The position numbers were made by a program, and so were the translations under genes. Below, one piece after another: positions 15,293-27,347 of a stretch of DNA of 64,000 bases. Under the pieces are notes generated by a model. It made no database searches and had not been told where the DNA came from. It worked only from the letters and a program-made list of their open reading frames with translations. This DNA comes from an uncultured Kiritimatiellota bacterium (GTDB taxonomy: Bacteria > Verrucomicrobiota > Kiritimatiellia > RFP12 > DVOR01), in contig CALXMW010000002.1 of assembly GCA_944389585.1 (NCBI GenBank), forward strand, positions 220,982 to 284,981. The letters run 5' to 3'. Positions within the stretch are counted from its first letter, which is position 1, and each line of letters starts with the position of its first letter.

Positions 15293-16036
15293 TCAGAGGA
15301 CCTTGGAGAGAAAGTCGCGGAGGCGGGGGGTGGGCGGGCGCGCGAAGAGGTCGGCGGGGGGCCCCTCGGCGGCGACGCGGCCCTGGTCGATGAAAAGGAT
15401 GCGGTCGGCGACCTCGCGGGCGAAGGCGACCTCGTGGGTGACGACGATCATGGTGAGCCCACCCTGGGCGAGCTGCTTCATGAGGGTGAGCACCTCGCCG
15501 ACCATCTCGGGGTCGAGGGCGGAGGTGGGCTCGTCGAAGAGCACCAGGTCCGGCTCCATGGCCAGGGCGCGGACGATGGCGATGCGCTGCTTCTGCCCGC
15601 CGGAGAGGCGGGTGGGATAGTCGTGCGCCTTGTCGGCCAGGCCGATGCGCCCGAGAAGGTCGAGGGCCTTGGCCTCGGCCTGGGCGCGGGTCTGGCGGCG
15701 GGTGAGGGTGGGCGCGAGGGTGATGTTGCGCAGAACGGTCAGGTGGGGGAACAGGTTGAAGTGCTGGAAGACCATGCCCACGCGGCGGCGCAGGCGGTTC
15801 ACGTCCGCCCCGCGCGCCAGGACGTCGCGACCCCGGAAGCGGATCTCGCCGGCGTCGGGCCGCTCCAGGAGGTTGAGGCAGCGCAGGAAGGTGGATTTGC
15901 CGCCGCCGGAGGGGCCCAGCACGAAGAGGGCCTCGCCGCGGCGGACCTCGGCGTCGAGGCCGTCGAGGACGACGCGCCCGGCGAAGGCCTTGCGCAGGCC
16001 GCGGACGGCAAGGAGGGGGGCTTCGGGGTCAGGCAT
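15293..16036 (-). CDS. Polar amino-acid ABC transporter ATPase (GlnQ/HisP family)
   Basis: 247 aa. Walker [10 protein letters not shown], the amino-acid-family Q-loop [19 protein letters not shown], signature LSGGQKQR, Walker [16 protein letters not shown]-loop VVTHEVAFA, and an ending typical of GlnQ/ArtP ATPases. The start overlaps the permease fusion gene by 8 bp. Together they would form an importer for a polar amino acid. Glutamine is attractive given the adjacent GMP-synthase-like gene, but the sequence does not prove it. Confidence 0.95.
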   Translation of the reverse strand: MPDPEAPLLAVRGLRKAFAGRVVLDGLDAEVRRGEALFVLGPSGGGKSTFLRCLNLLERPDAGEIRFRGRDVLARGADVNRLRRRVGMVFQHFNLFPHLTVLRNITLAPTLTRRQTRAQAEAKALDLLGRIGLADKAHDYPTRLSGGQKQRIAIVRALAMEPDLVLFDEPTSALDPEMVGEVLTLMKQLAQGGLTMIVVTHEVAFAREVADRILFIDQGRVAAEGPPADLFARPPTPRLRDFLSKVL

Positions 16037-17596
16037 CGCGCTTGAGCCTCCTTTCGAGGCGGCCGAGCAGCCAGGTGAAGAGCGAGACGATGGCCAGGTA
16101 GATGGCCGCGACGGCCAACAGCGGCATGAAGGCGGTGTACGTCTGCGAGCGGATGACGTCGCCGGCCTTGGTGAGATCCATCAGCGCGATGTACCCGGCC
16201 ACGGAGGTCTCCTTGAGCAGGACGATGAACTCGTTGCCCAGCGCGGGCAGGACGTTGCGCAGGGCCTGCGGGAGGATGACGAAGCCCATCGTGCGCCAGT
16301 GCCCCAGGCCCAGCGAGCGCCCGGCCTCGTTCTGCCCGCGGTCGATGGCCATGATGCCGCCGCGGACGATCTCGGCGACGTAGGCCCCGGAGTTGAGCCC
16401 GAAGGCCACCACGGCCACGAAGACCTTGCTCACGTCCTGCGAGCCGAAGATGACGAAGTAGATGATCAGCAGCTGGACGACGACGGGCGTGCCGCGCACG
16501 ACGGTGAGGTAAAGCCTGCAGAGGGCGTTGGGCAGGGCCAGCGTCCCGGCCATGTCGTGCGTGGCGCGGATCACCGCCACGCCGAAGCCGATGAGCAGCC
16601 CCAGCAGCGTGGCCAGCGCCGAGATGACGAGCGTGGCGCGCAGGCCCTCGGCCAAATAGCGCCAGCGCCCCTCGTCCACGAAGTTCGCGCGGAAGGTGGC
16701 CGCCAGGCCGCGGAGGGCGTCGCCCAGCGTCCGCCGCGGCGGGTCGAGCGCGGGGTCGGCGGCCAGGCGGGCGAGCTCGGCGCGGAGCATGGGGTCGGCG
16801 GCGACGGCCTCGCGGATGTCGGCGGTGTCCACGGGGGCGGTGGGGGTGGCCCCGCCGTTGGCCTCGAGATAACGGCGGGCGACCTCCTCGAGGTGGCCGG
16901 CGCGGCGCAGGTGCACGAGGATAGCATCGACCTGCGCGGCAAGGCGCGGGTCGGCGGGGTTGACGGCGAAGGCGTAGGCCTCGCGCACGACAGGCCGCGG
17001 CAGCAGGCGCAGGCCCGGGGTCTGCGCGATGAAGGCCTGCGCGGGCTGGCGGTCGACGACGGCCGCCTCCACCTTGCCCATGCGCACGGCGTTGAGGGCC
17101 TCGATGACGCTCTTGTAGCGGTCGGGCTCGCCGTAGGCGCGGGTGACGAAGAGGTCGCCGGTGGAGCCGCTCTGCACGCCCAGGCGCAGGCCGGGCAGAT
17201 CCTCCAGGTCCCGCGCCGCGCCGGCGATGGGGACGACGGCCACCTGCGCGGCCTCGACGTAGGGCGCGGAGAAGCGCACCTGGCGCGCGCGCGCCTCGGT
17301 GACGGTGATGCCGCTGGCGGCGAGGTCGGCCTTGCCGGTGGCGACGGCGGGGATGACGGCGTCGAAGGCCATGTCCTGCACCTCGAGCGGGCGGCCGAGG
17401 CAGGCGGCGAAGATGGCGCAGAGCGCCGGGTCGATGCCGTCGATCGCGCCCTGCACGTGGTATTCGTAGGGCGGGAAGGTGGCCTCGCAGATCACGCGCA
17501 GCGGCTCGGGGCCCCCTTCCTCCCGGCACCCGCCCCAGCCCAGGGCCAGGCACGGGAGGAGAAGCAGGCCCAGGCGGCGCAGCCCTCGCCGGAGGC

Positions 17597-17600
<4 letters not shown>
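16029..17600 (-). CDS. Amino-acid ABC transporter: fused substrate-binding protein and permease
   Basis: 523 aa combining two usual subunits. After a signal/anchor segment ([16 protein letters not shown], possibly a lipoprotein) comes a periplasmic binding domain (~35-265; [21 protein letters not shown], then [18 protein letters not shown]). A HisM/GlnP-type permease follows (~310-515; EAA loop [20 protein letters not shown]). The chosen start at 17600 forms an ATGA overlap with the upstream GMP-synthase-like gene; an ATG two codons earlier is also possible. Such fusions are known in other bacteria. Confidence 0.93.
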
Positions 17601-18856
<1,256 letters not shown>

Positions 18857-18867
18857 GGGGTCCTTTC

Positions 18868-21800
18868 TCAGTAAAGGGGTTTGCCGAAGACGCAGAACTT
18901 GCGCAGGTGCAGGAAGGTCTTGTCCTTGGGATGGCAGACGACGCGGACGTATTTGGCGCGCGCGGCGGGGAAGGTGAGGCGGTATTCGCCCTGGCGCTTG
19001 TCCGAGGCCGCCACCCGCCGCCACGCCTTGCCGTCCTCGCTCACCTCCACGACGAAGGGCACAAGGCGCCAGTCGTTCTGGTCGCCGCGGTTCTGGAGGT
19101 AGACGCCGGTGACCTCGCTCATGCCGGGGAGGACGACCTCGGCCCAGGGCTCGCGCTCCTGCGCGGTGTGGAAGGGGGCGACGGCGGAAAGGCCGTCAAT
19201 CGCGGCGCGGTAGGCGTCGGGGCGGTCCCAATTGCTGGTGGAGGAGAGACGCAGGAGGCCCTTCGCGGAGAGCAGCTGCCCCTCCAGGCCGAAGTCCAGC
19301 CACGCGCGGCTCGTCGGGGCCAGGCGGTCCTGCAGGTCGCACAGCGCCTGGAAGGCCTGGAGGTTGCCGGCCTGCGAGGCGGCGCGGATGCCCTCGCGGA
19401 CGTACTTGGCCAGGGCGCCGCCGTCGCCGTCGCGGCTGAGGAGGGCCTCGACGGCGGCGACGTAGCGCGGGGCCAGGGCGGGATCCTTGAGAAAGCGGCC
19501 GCCGCCCCAGCGCATGAGCGCGCCGAAGGCGTCGGGCGTGCCGGCCTGGGCGCCGAGCGCGGCGCGGAAGAGCGCCAGGAGCGTCTTGGCGTCGCCGCCG
19601 GCGGCCTTGGCCTGGGCATCGAGGAGCGCGCCGTAGTTGCAGAACTCGGCGGTCTGCTGGGGCCCCTGGCGGATAACGCCGCTCCAGGCCACGAGGGCCT
19701 CGCGCGCGGCGGCGTCGCCACCGGCGGCCTGAAGGCGGGGCAGGACGTCCGCCAAGAGGAAGTCCCACGCCGGCTCCACGTGGTCGCGCAGGCCCTGGGC
19801 GGCGCGGTCGCCGAGGGCGCGCCAATCGGCGGCGGGGGCCTCGCGGGCGCGGAGCCAGGCGGCCCAGTCGCGCCAAAGGGCCAGGTTCTGGGGGCAGGCC
19901 TCGGCGGCGCGGGCGTAGAGGGCCTCGACGGCGGGGTCGGCCTGTTCGACGGCGAGGGCCGTGAACTCGAGGCCGCGGCCGCCGTTGTAGTTGAAGTAGC
20001 GCAGCTCGAAGGGGTGGCGGCCCTTGGCGAGGGTGGCCTTGTGGGTGGAGCCCTCGAGGCCGTGGAGGCCGTCCTTGCCGGCGACGCGCTTGCCGTCGAG
20101 CCACAGCCCGGCGCCGTCGTCGCTGCGGACGGTGAGGGCGGCCTCTAGGTCGCGCCCGGCCTCCAGGTAGCCCGTCCAGACGAGGAGGACGTGGTCCTTG
20201 CGCCCGGCCTGGTCGAGGTCAAGCGCGTCGAGGCCCTGCCAGGAGCCGATGTGCTTGAGCTTGGCCGGGTCCGCGGGCAGCTTGGCGCCGCCCCATTCGT
20301 AGGCGTCGCAGGCCATCAGGGAACGGCGCGGGGCGGGGAAGCGCCGGGCGCGCTCGGCGCGGGCCTCCCAGAGCAGGCGGTAGGACTCGGCCAGGCCCGG
20401 GCGGGCGAAGGCATCGGCGAAGAGCTCGTGGTAGGAATACTTCCACACGCCCGAGAGGGGCGCGAAGTGCGAGCCGGTGTAGGGCGAGACGCTGTAGCAG
20501 AGCGTCCAGCGGCCCTGGGTGGGCGACCAGACGAGGTAGGCGCAGTGCGCCGGCTGCCCGCCGGTGGTCGAGGGTAGGCCGTGCGTCTTGGCCGCGGCCG
20601 AGCCGTAGTAGCTCAGGCCGCCGCAGACGGCGCCGACCTTGCGCGAGGCCTCGTGGCGCAGGTAGGCATGCTCCCAGGGCCTGTAGTAGTCGCTGCCGTG
20701 GATGGAATCGCCAAAGAAGTTGTTCAGGCGGTAAGGCGCGGCCCAGCAGACGCCGCCGTACTGGCGCGGCGGGACGTTGTGCTCGGCGGCGATCCAACGG
20801 GCGTTGGCCGCGTCGCACTGCGCGGGGATGAGGGTGTAGCGCATCTGGTCGCAGCGCATGGCGTCGGCCCCGCGGCGCAGGAACCCCTCCTCGCGCAGGG
20901 CCATCATCTCCTGGAAGAGCAGGACGGCCTCGGTGGGGTCGGCCCCGGCGTTGAGCGCCGCCGCCGCGGCCCAGCGCTTGAGCGTGGGCGAGGCGTAGAC
21001 CTCGGGGCACAGCCAGCAGATCTGGTCGAGCGCCTTGAGCGAGGCGCCCCAATCGGCCAGCGGGTCGCCCGAGCCCAGGAAGTCGGCCAGCCAGGCGTCG
21101 TCGGCCGCCAGCTTGGCCAGGAAGGCCGCCCCGCCCTTCCGGGCGCGGATCGCCTCGAGGGCGGCCTCGGGCACGGCCAGCCCCAGGAAGGGGGCCCAGG
21201 CGCCGGGCGTGGCGGCCTCGACGGCCTCGCCCCCGGCGGCGGGGCGCTCGGGGAGGATGCGGCGCAGGGCCAGCGTGCCCCACTCCTGGGCGGGCTTGTC
21301 GAAGGAGACGGCCAGCGCGAGCGTCGCGTCGCCGCCGGCGTAGTCGAAGGGCACCGCGAGGCTCGCGCCGGGGGCGATCGGGGCCGCCGCGCCGAAGCGC
21401 CTGCCGCCCACCTTGAGCCCCTCGAAGGTCATCGTGCCCTGGCCCTTGCCGCGCTTGAGCGTCAGCTCATAGCGCCCCGGGCCGCGGAGGATCTTGCGCA
21501 CGCCGATGGCGACGGGCCACACCTGGCGCCCGGCGCGCACGTCCTTGGGCCGCCAGCCGTAGGGCACGGCCACGGGCGCCTGGCCGCGCAGGCAGAGCAA
21601 CCCCTGCGCCGCGACGCCGAAGTGCGTGCCCGCGTCCACCGCCAGCACCTCCTTGAGCAAGGCGTCGAGCTCGGCCTTCCGGGCCTGGTCGCCCTTGTAA
21701 AGCACATAGCGCAGGAGCATCAGGCCCTGGCGCTGGTTGGCCGAGAGGTGGCCCTGCGGCTTGGCCTCGAGGCCGCGGATGTAGGCCTCGCCGCCCTGGA

Positions 21801-22389
21801 AATCCTTGTTCTTGGCGAAGCCCTGCACCTTGTAGCAGGCGTCGTTGGCGGGGTCGAACTCGAAGGCGAAGCGCCAGCCGGTCTTGTCCTGCGGATCGAG
21901 CGCCGCGAGTTTGTCCCACAGGGGCTTGCACTTCTCCTTCGCGGTTCGGGCGCCGAGCTCGGCCACGACGCGCGCCAGGGCCGCGCCGACGGCCTCGGCG
22001 TCGCCCCCGGCCAGGGCGGCGCGGGCGGCGGCCTCTCGGGCGCGGCCCTCGGCCAGGAGCCCCTCGAGCGCCGCCGGGTCGCGGACGCCCTCGCGCAGGA
22101 GCAGGCACGCGCCATCCGCCCCGAAGTAGGCGAAGGCCGGGTAGGCGCGCGGCTCCAGGCGGATGGCCTGCTGGGCCTTCCAGGCGGCCTGCACCGCCGC
22201 GTCCACCTTCTCGGGCTGGTCGACGGTGGCCAGGCGCACGCCCGCGCGCCGGGCAAAGCCCGCCTCGTCCCACGCGGCGCGCACGGTGGCGCTGGCCTCG
22301 TCCCAATCGCTCCCCACATAGAGCACGGCCTGTTGGGCCCAGGCCCACGCGGCGCACGCCGCCGCAACCAAAAAGAGCGCTTTCCTCAT
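18868..22389 (-). CDS. Large secreted multidomain protein: thioredoxin-like, transglutaminase-like, PA14-like and discoidin-like regions
   Basis: 1173 aa with signal peptide [18 protein letters not shown]. Residues ~20-115 look like a thioredoxin fold without CxxC ([13 protein letters not shown], then [13 protein letters not shown]). A transglutaminase-like core follows: C589 in [21 protein letters not shown] and H615 in [14 protein letters not shown]14-like stretch (~745-800, [18 protein letters not shown]) and a C-terminal F5/8 type C-like domain (~1085-1173, with [19 protein letters not shown]) suggest glycan binding. It follows the TonB-like gene by 13 nt with AGAGG before the start. I infer a surface or periplasmic protein acting on peptides or glycoproteins. 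Confidence 0.8.
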   Translation of the reverse strand: MRKALFLVAAACAAWAWAQQAVLYVGSDWDEASATVRAAWDEAGFARRAGVRLATVDQPEKVDAAVQAAWKAQQAIRLEPRAYPAFAYFGADGACLLLREGVRDPAALEGLLAEGRAREAAARAALAGGDAEAVGAALARVVAELGARTAKEKCKPLWDKLAALDPQDKTGWRFAFEFDPANDACYKVQGFAKNKDFQGGEAYIRGLEAKPQGHLSANQRQGLMLLRYVLYKGDQARKAELDALLKEVLAVDAGTHFGVAAQGLLCLRGQAPVAVPYGWRPKDVRAGRQVWPVAIGVRKILRGPGRYELTLKRGKGQGTMTFEGLKVGGRRFGAAAPIAPGASLAVPFDYAGGDATLALAVSFDKPAQEWGTLALRRILPERPAAGGEAVEAATPGAWAPFLGLAVPEAALEAIRARKGGAAFLAKLAADDAWLADFLGSGDPLADWGASLKALDQICWLCPEVYASPTLKRWAAAAALNAGADPTEAVLLFQEMMALREEGFLRRGADAMRCDQMRYTLIPAQCDAANARWIAAEHNVPPRQYGGVCWAAPYRLNNFFGDSIHGSDYYRPWEHAYLRHEASRKVGAVCGGLSYYGSAAAKTHGLPSTTGGQPAHCAYLVWSPTQGRWTLCYSVSPYTGSHFAPLSGVWKYSYHELFADAFARPGLAESYRLLWEARAERARRFPAPRRSLMACDAYEWGGAKLPADPAKLKHIGSWQGLDALDLDQAGRKDHVLLVWTGYLEAGRDLEAALTVRSDDGAGLWLDGKRVAGKDGLHGLEGSTHKATLAKGRHPFELRYFNYNGGRGLEFTALAVEQADPAVEALYARAAEACPQNLALWRDWAAWLRAREAPAADWRALGDRAAQGLRDHVEPAWDFLLADVLPRLQAAGGDAAAREALVAWSGVIRQGPQQTAEFCNYGALLDAQAKAAGGDAKTLLALFRAALGAQAGTPDAFGALMRWGGGRFLKDPALAPRYVAAVEALLSRDGDGGALAKYVREGIRAASQAGNLQAFQALCDLQDRLAPTSRAWLDFGLEGQLLSAKGLLRLSSTSNWDRPDAYRAAIDGLSAVAPFHTAQEREPWAEVVLPGMSEVTGVYLQNRGDQNDWRLVPFVVEVSEDGKAWRRVAASDKRQGEYRLTFPAARAKYVRVVCHPKDKTFLHLRKFCVFGKPLY

Positions 22390-22402
22390 CCTTTTGCCTC
22401 TC

Positions 22403-23197
22403 TTATTCCACGTCCACGCGGATGGTTACGGACGTGTACGCTTCCAAAAACGATTCCGGCAGCGCCGCGATGCGGCGCACCTGCCTGCACGCGGCCAGCA
22501 CCTGCGCGTCGAACGCCCTGTCGCCGCTCGATTCCGCCACCGTGATGCCCTTGACCGCGCCGCCGCCGGCCAGCGACACGCGCAGCTTGGGCGCCCTGCC
22601 CGTGGGCGAGGCCTCGAGCGTGCCCTCGCAGGCCTCCCGGAAGGCCCGGGCGATGACGCCGTAACAGCGCGAGGCCTCGTTCGGCGGCACTTGGTTCACG
22701 TTGCCGGGGCGCGCGCCGGCGGCGAGGAGGCGGCGGATTTCGGCCTCGGAGAGTTTCTTGGCGGTCGCGGCCTTTGTCTTGTCTTTTTTGCCGGAGGTCA
22801 CGGGGCCGACGCGCTTGCCGATTTTGATTTCCTTGGCGGAGACCGCCTTCCACTTCGGCTTTTCGGGCGCGGCCTTGGGCGCTTGCGGCTTGGGCGCGGG
22901 TTGGGGTTCGGGTTTGGGGGCCGGCGCGGGCTCCGGGTCGGGGGCGGGGGGGGGCGGGGGGGGCGGCGGCGCGGGTTCGGGCTGGGGCTGGGGTTCGGGC
23001 TCGACGGCGTCGTTGGGGGTTTCGGCCAGGACGTCGGCGGCGTTTTCCTCGGTCACGACCACGAAGTCCATGGGGATGATTTCCTCGTCCGGGCGGGAGG
23101 AGAGGCAGCCGTTGAAGGAGACGGAGCCAAGGAGGGCGAAGATGACGGCGTTCGCCGTCACCGCGAAGCCGATGGTGCGCCCGCTGTGCCGTTCCAT
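22403..23197 (-). CDS. TonB/TolA-like energy transducer
   Basis: 264 aa. One N-terminal membrane span (TIGFAVTANAVIFALLGSVSFNG) is followed by an acidic segment. A long Pro/Glu/Ala/Lys-rich linker (~60-115) can span the periplasm. A C-terminal domain follows (~185-264: CYGVIARAFREACEGTLEAS, RVSLAGGGAVKGITVAESSGDRAFDAQV) with the TonB/AgmX pattern of an internally repeated variable position. The start at 23197 is 6 nt from a TATAAT box, so the mRNA appears leaderless. No exbB/exbD or TonB-dependent receptor is adjacent. Confidence 0.8.
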   Translation of the reverse strand: MERHSGRTIGFAVTANAVIFALLGSVSFNGCLSSRPDEEIIPMDFVVVTEENAADVLAETPNDAVEPEPQPQPEPAPPPPPPPPAPDPEPAPAPKPEPQPAPKPQAPKAAPEKPKWKAVSAKEIKIGKRVGPVTSGKKDKTKAATAKKLSEAEIRRLLAAGARPGNVNQVPPNEASRCYGVIARAFREACEGTLEASPTGRAPKLRVSLAGGGAVKGITVAESSGDRAFDAQVLAACRQVRRIAALPESFLEAYTSVTIRVDVE

Positions 23198-23203
23198 GCC
23201 AAT

Positions 23204-23209
23204 ATTATA
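23204..23209 (-). promoter_or_regulatory. -10 element of the tonB-like gene (leaderless)
   Basis: Perfect TATAAT preceded by TTTGG, an extended -10. Only 6 nt separate it from the ATG, so transcription would start at or next to the A of the start codon. Confidence 0.75.
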
Positions 23210-23240
23210 CCAAAGGCGCCTGCGGGGCGGGAATGAAAAG

Positions 23241-23265
23241 GCCCCGGCGGGGGCCGGGGCTTTTT
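23241..23265. terminator. Rho-independent terminator after the thioredoxin-like gene
   Basis: Stem GCCCCGGC/GCCGGGGC of 8 bp with a GGGG loop, flanked by T5 on the plus strand and by TTTT on the minus strand. It ends the arginine-thioredoxin unit and isolates the tonB-like promoter. Confidence 0.85.
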
Positions 23266-23283
23266 GGGGGAGGCAGGGGGGGC

Positions 23284-23955
23284 TCACTTGGCCTGGGCGG
23301 CGTCGCGGGCTTTGGCCTTGAGGGCGTCGAGCTTGGCCTGGGCGGCGTCGAAGGTGGTCTGGAAGGCCTGGGCTTCCTTTTGGAGCTTGGCCTGCCAGGC
23401 CTCGACCTTCTTCTCGAGGTCGGCGAGCTCGGCCTGGGCGGCCTTGTAGGCGGCGAGGTCGTCGGCGGAGAGGAGTTTTTCGATGTCTTGGGCGAGGAGG
23501 ACGTCCTTGACCTGGTCGATGAAGGCCTGGGCGGTGATGTCGCTGTCGGCGCCGAGCTGGCCGAGCTGCGTGCCGTCGGGGGCGAGGATGACGTAGGTGG
23601 GGAAGCCGCCGATGCCGTATTGCTCGGCGAGCTTGTCGTTCTGGGCCTTGAGCTCGGGGGGCTGCGCCTTGCCGCGGGGGAAGTCGACGTAGAGGAGGGC
23701 GAGGTTGCCCTTGGCGTAGTCGGCCCACTCGGGGGTGGAGAAGACCTTGCCGTCCATGAGCTTGCACCAGCCGCACCAGTCCGAGCCGGTGAACTGGATG
23801 AAGAGGGGCTTGCCGGAGGTCTTGGAGAGTTCCTGGGCGGCGGGGGCGTCGCTGGTCCATTTGCCGAGCTCGGCGCCGGTTTCGGCGACGTCGGCGGCGA
23901 GGCAGGCGCCGGCGAGGAGGGCGGCGGCGGCCAGGAGGGTGTTGCGCAGGGTCAT
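23284..23955 (-). CDS. Secreted thioredoxin-like protein with coiled-coil tail
   Basis: 223 aa. A signal peptide (MTLRNTLLAAAALLAGACLA, possibly a lipobox LLAGAC) leads to a thioredoxin domain with catalytic WCGWC in QFTGSDWCGWCKLMDGKVF and cis-Pro in GIGGFPTYVILAPDG. The last ~75 residues (from QDIEKLL) are a heptad-rich coiled coil of Ala, Lys, Glu and Gln. It is probably a periplasmic disulfide oxidoreductase. It follows argD by 34 nt with AAAGGA before the start, so it may be cotranscribed with the arginine genes. Confidence 0.88.
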   Translation of the reverse strand: MTLRNTLLAAAALLAGACLAADVAETGAELGKWTSDAPAAQELSKTSGKPLFIQFTGSDWCGWCKLMDGKVFSTPEWADYAKGNLALLYVDFPRGKAQPPELKAQNDKLAEQYGIGGFPTYVILAPDGTQLGQLGADSDITAQAFIDQVKDVLLAQDIEKLLSADDLAAYKAAQAELADLEKKVEAWQAKLQKEAQAFQTTFDAAQAKLDALKAKARDAAQAK

Positions 23956-23989
23956 GGCGGGGTTCCTTTCGTGTCGTTGCGGGGGCGGC

Positions 23990-25181
<1,192 letters not shown>

Positions 25182-25189
<8 letters not shown>

Positions 25190-26075
25190 CGGCTTTGATC
25201 TCCGTTCCTACGCCTTGTTTGGTGAAGATTTCCAGCAGCAGGGAATGGGGCATCCGGCCGTCCACCAGGTGCACGCGCTGCACGCCGGCGGCGATGGCCT
25301 CGACGCAGCTGTCCACCTTGGGGATCATCCCGCCGCTGATGACGCCCTCCTCCTTCAGCTTGGCGACGTTGCCGACGCGCAGCGTGGAGATGAGCGTGGT
25401 GGGATCCGACACATCCCGCAGCAGGCCGGGGACGTCGGAGATGAACACGAGCTTGCGCACGCGCAGGGCCTTGGCGATGGCCACGGCCGCGACGTCCGCG
25501 TTCACGTTGTAAAGCTTGCCGTCCTCCTCGCCCTGCCCGAGGGGGGTGATGACGGGGATGACCCCCGCGTCGGCCATGTCGATGATGGACTGGGCCTTGA
25601 CGCGCGTGGGCTCGCCCACGTAGCCCCAGTCGAGCGTCTCGCCCGTCTCCGGGTCCACCCCCGTCTCCTTGCGCACGGTGAGGATCCAATCGCCGTGCAG
25701 CGGGCGCGCCAGCACGTGGAAGTTGTCGTTCAGCAGCCTGAGGATGTTGGCGTTCACCTGGCGCTTGAGCACCTCCTCGACCACCTCCACCGTCCGCTCG
25801 TCCGTCACCCGCAGCCCGCGCACGAAGTTCGGCGCGATGCCCGCCCCGGCCATGGCCCGGCTGATGGCCTTGCCGCCGCCGTGCACCACGATGGCCTTGA
25901 TGCCCACCGTGCGCATGAAGGCCACGTCGCTCATCAGCCGGCGCAGGTTCTCGGGCGATTCCATCACGCTGCCGCCCACCTTCACGACCACCGCGCTGCC
26001 GCGGAAGTCCTGGATGTAAGGCACCGCCTCGATGAGGACGTTCGCCTTCTCGATGCACTGCTCGACGGTGGTCAT
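25182..26075 (-). CDS. argB: ArgB, acetylglutamate kinase
   Basis: 297 aa amino-acid-kinase family protein that phosphorylates N-acetylglutamate. Family motifs are VVKVGGSVM, the glycine loop VVHGGGKAISRAM, the substrate arginine region FVRGLRVTDE, NVNADVAAVAIA and GGMIPKVDSCVEAI. The length and N-terminal helix fit the arginine-feedback-sensitive ArgB type, but I cannot confirm inhibition. ATGA overlap with argJ at 26072-26075. Confidence 0.97.
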
Positions 26076-27292
26076 GTGGTGTACTCCGCGTTGATCCTCA
26101 CGTAGTCGAAGGTCAGGTCGCACGTGAAGAGCGTCTCCTCGCCCTCGCCCAGCCCCAGCTCCACGCCCACCTCGAAGGCGCGCGCCCCCATCCGCCCGGA
26201 AAGCTCCGCCAGCGTCGCCTCGTCGGCCACGCGCCCGCGGTCATACGCGCACACCCCGTCATACGAAACGCGCACCCGCGCCGGGTCCACCTCCGCCCCC
26301 GAATACCCCGCCGCGCACAGCACGCGCCCCCAGTTCGGGTCCCGCCCGAACCACGAGGTCTTCACCAACGGCGAGCGCGCGATCGCCCGCGCCACCAAAT
26401 GCGCGTCGTGCGGCGTCTCCGCCCCCGTGACGCGGACGGTGACGAACTTGCTCACGCCCTCGCCGTCCATCACGATCGCCTTGGCCAGGGCCCGGCACAG
26501 CGCCTTCAGCGCCTCCAGGAAGACCCCCGCCTGCGGGTGCGCCGCGCACAGCGGGGCGTTCCCCGCCGCGCCGTTGGCCAGGCACAGGAGCGTGTCGTTG
26601 GTCGACTCGTCGCCGTCCACCACCACGCGGTTGAAGCTCTCGTCGGCCGCCTCCTTCAGCGCCGCCTGCAGCCACGCCGGGTCGACGGCCGCGTCGGTGG
26701 TGACGAAGGCGAGCATCGTGGCCATCTTGGGCTCGATCATCCCCGCGCCCTTGCACATCCCGCCCAGGGTGACGGCCCGGCCGTCGATCGTGCAGCGGAC
26801 GGCGCCGTGCTTGGGCCGCGTGTCGGTGGTCATGATGGCGCGCGCGGCCGTCTCGTCCGCCGCCGCCCCGCGCGCCAGGGCTTGGGCGGCCCGGGCGATG
26901 CCGGCCGTGACGCGCCCCACGGGCAACGGCGCGCCGATGACGCCGGTGCTGGCCACCAACGCGGCGCCCTCGGGCAGGCCCAGGGCCTCCTCGGCGGCGC
27001 GGGCCATGGCCTGGGCCGCCGCGTCGCCGTCGGGGCCGGTGCAGGCGTTGGCGCAGCCGGTGTTCACGGCCACGCACTGCGCGGCGGGGGCCTGCGCCAG
27101 GCGGGCGCGGTCAAAGCGCACCGGCGCGGCGCAGACCAGGTTGGTCGTGAAGACGCCCGCCGCCGCGCAGGGCCGGTCGGAGGCCACCACGGCCACGTCC
27201 AGCCGCTTGGCATACTTCACCCCGGCCTCCACGCCCATGGCGCGGAAGCCTGTCGCGGAGGTCACGCCTCCCGTTGGGTCAAACCCGCTCAT
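26072..27292 (-). CDS. argJ: ArgJ, bifunctional ornithine acetyltransferase / N-acetylglutamate synthase
   Basis: 406 aa Ntn-type enzyme that recycles the acetyl group from acetylornithine to glutamate. The autocleavage site is KGAGMIEPKMATMLAF; the Thr after MA becomes the N-terminal nucleophile of the beta chain. The oxyanion and active-site block STGVIGAPLP is present. I chose the ATG at 27292 (MSGFDPTGGV), preceded by GAGGA at 8 nt, over a TTG six codons earlier. First gene of argJBD, with its own promoter. Having ArgJ implies the cyclic acetyl pathway. Confidence 0.96.
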   Translation of the reverse strand: MSGFDPTGGVTSATGFRAMGVEAGVKYAKRLDVAVVASDRPCAAAGVFTTNLVCAAPVRFDRARLAQAPAAQCVAVNTGCANACTGPDGDAAAQAMARAAEEALGLPEGAALVASTGVIGAPLPVGRVTAGIARAAQALARGAAADETAARAIMTTDTRPKHGAVRCTIDGRAVTLGGMCKGAGMIEPKMATMLAFVTTDAAVDPAWLQAALKEAADESFNRVVVDGDESTNDTLLCLANGAAGNAPLCAAHPQAGVFLEALKALCRALAKAIVMDGEGVSKFVTVRVTGAETPHDAHLVARAIARSPLVKTSWFGRDPNWGRVLCAAGYSGAEVDPARVRVSYDGVCAYDRGRVADEATLAELSGRMGARAFEVGVELGLGEGEETLFTCDLTFDYVRINAEYTT

Positions 27293-27320
27293 ACTCAAAT
27301 CCTCGATCAATGGAAGGCAC

Positions 27321-27326
27321 AGTGTA
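27321..27326 (-). promoter_or_regulatory. -10 element of the argJBD operon
   Basis: TACACT in the context GATGTGCTACACT, a close relative of the shared extended -10. It precedes a conventional leader with a GAGGA ribosome site. Confidence 0.6.
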
Positions 27327-27347
27327 GCACATCCCCGCGCCGTTGTC

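Noticed and set aside
22940..22975. G-runs in the tonB-like gene as a phase-variation tract
   Set aside because: They are interrupted and encode the proline-rich linker in frame; ordinary for a GC-rich TonB linker.
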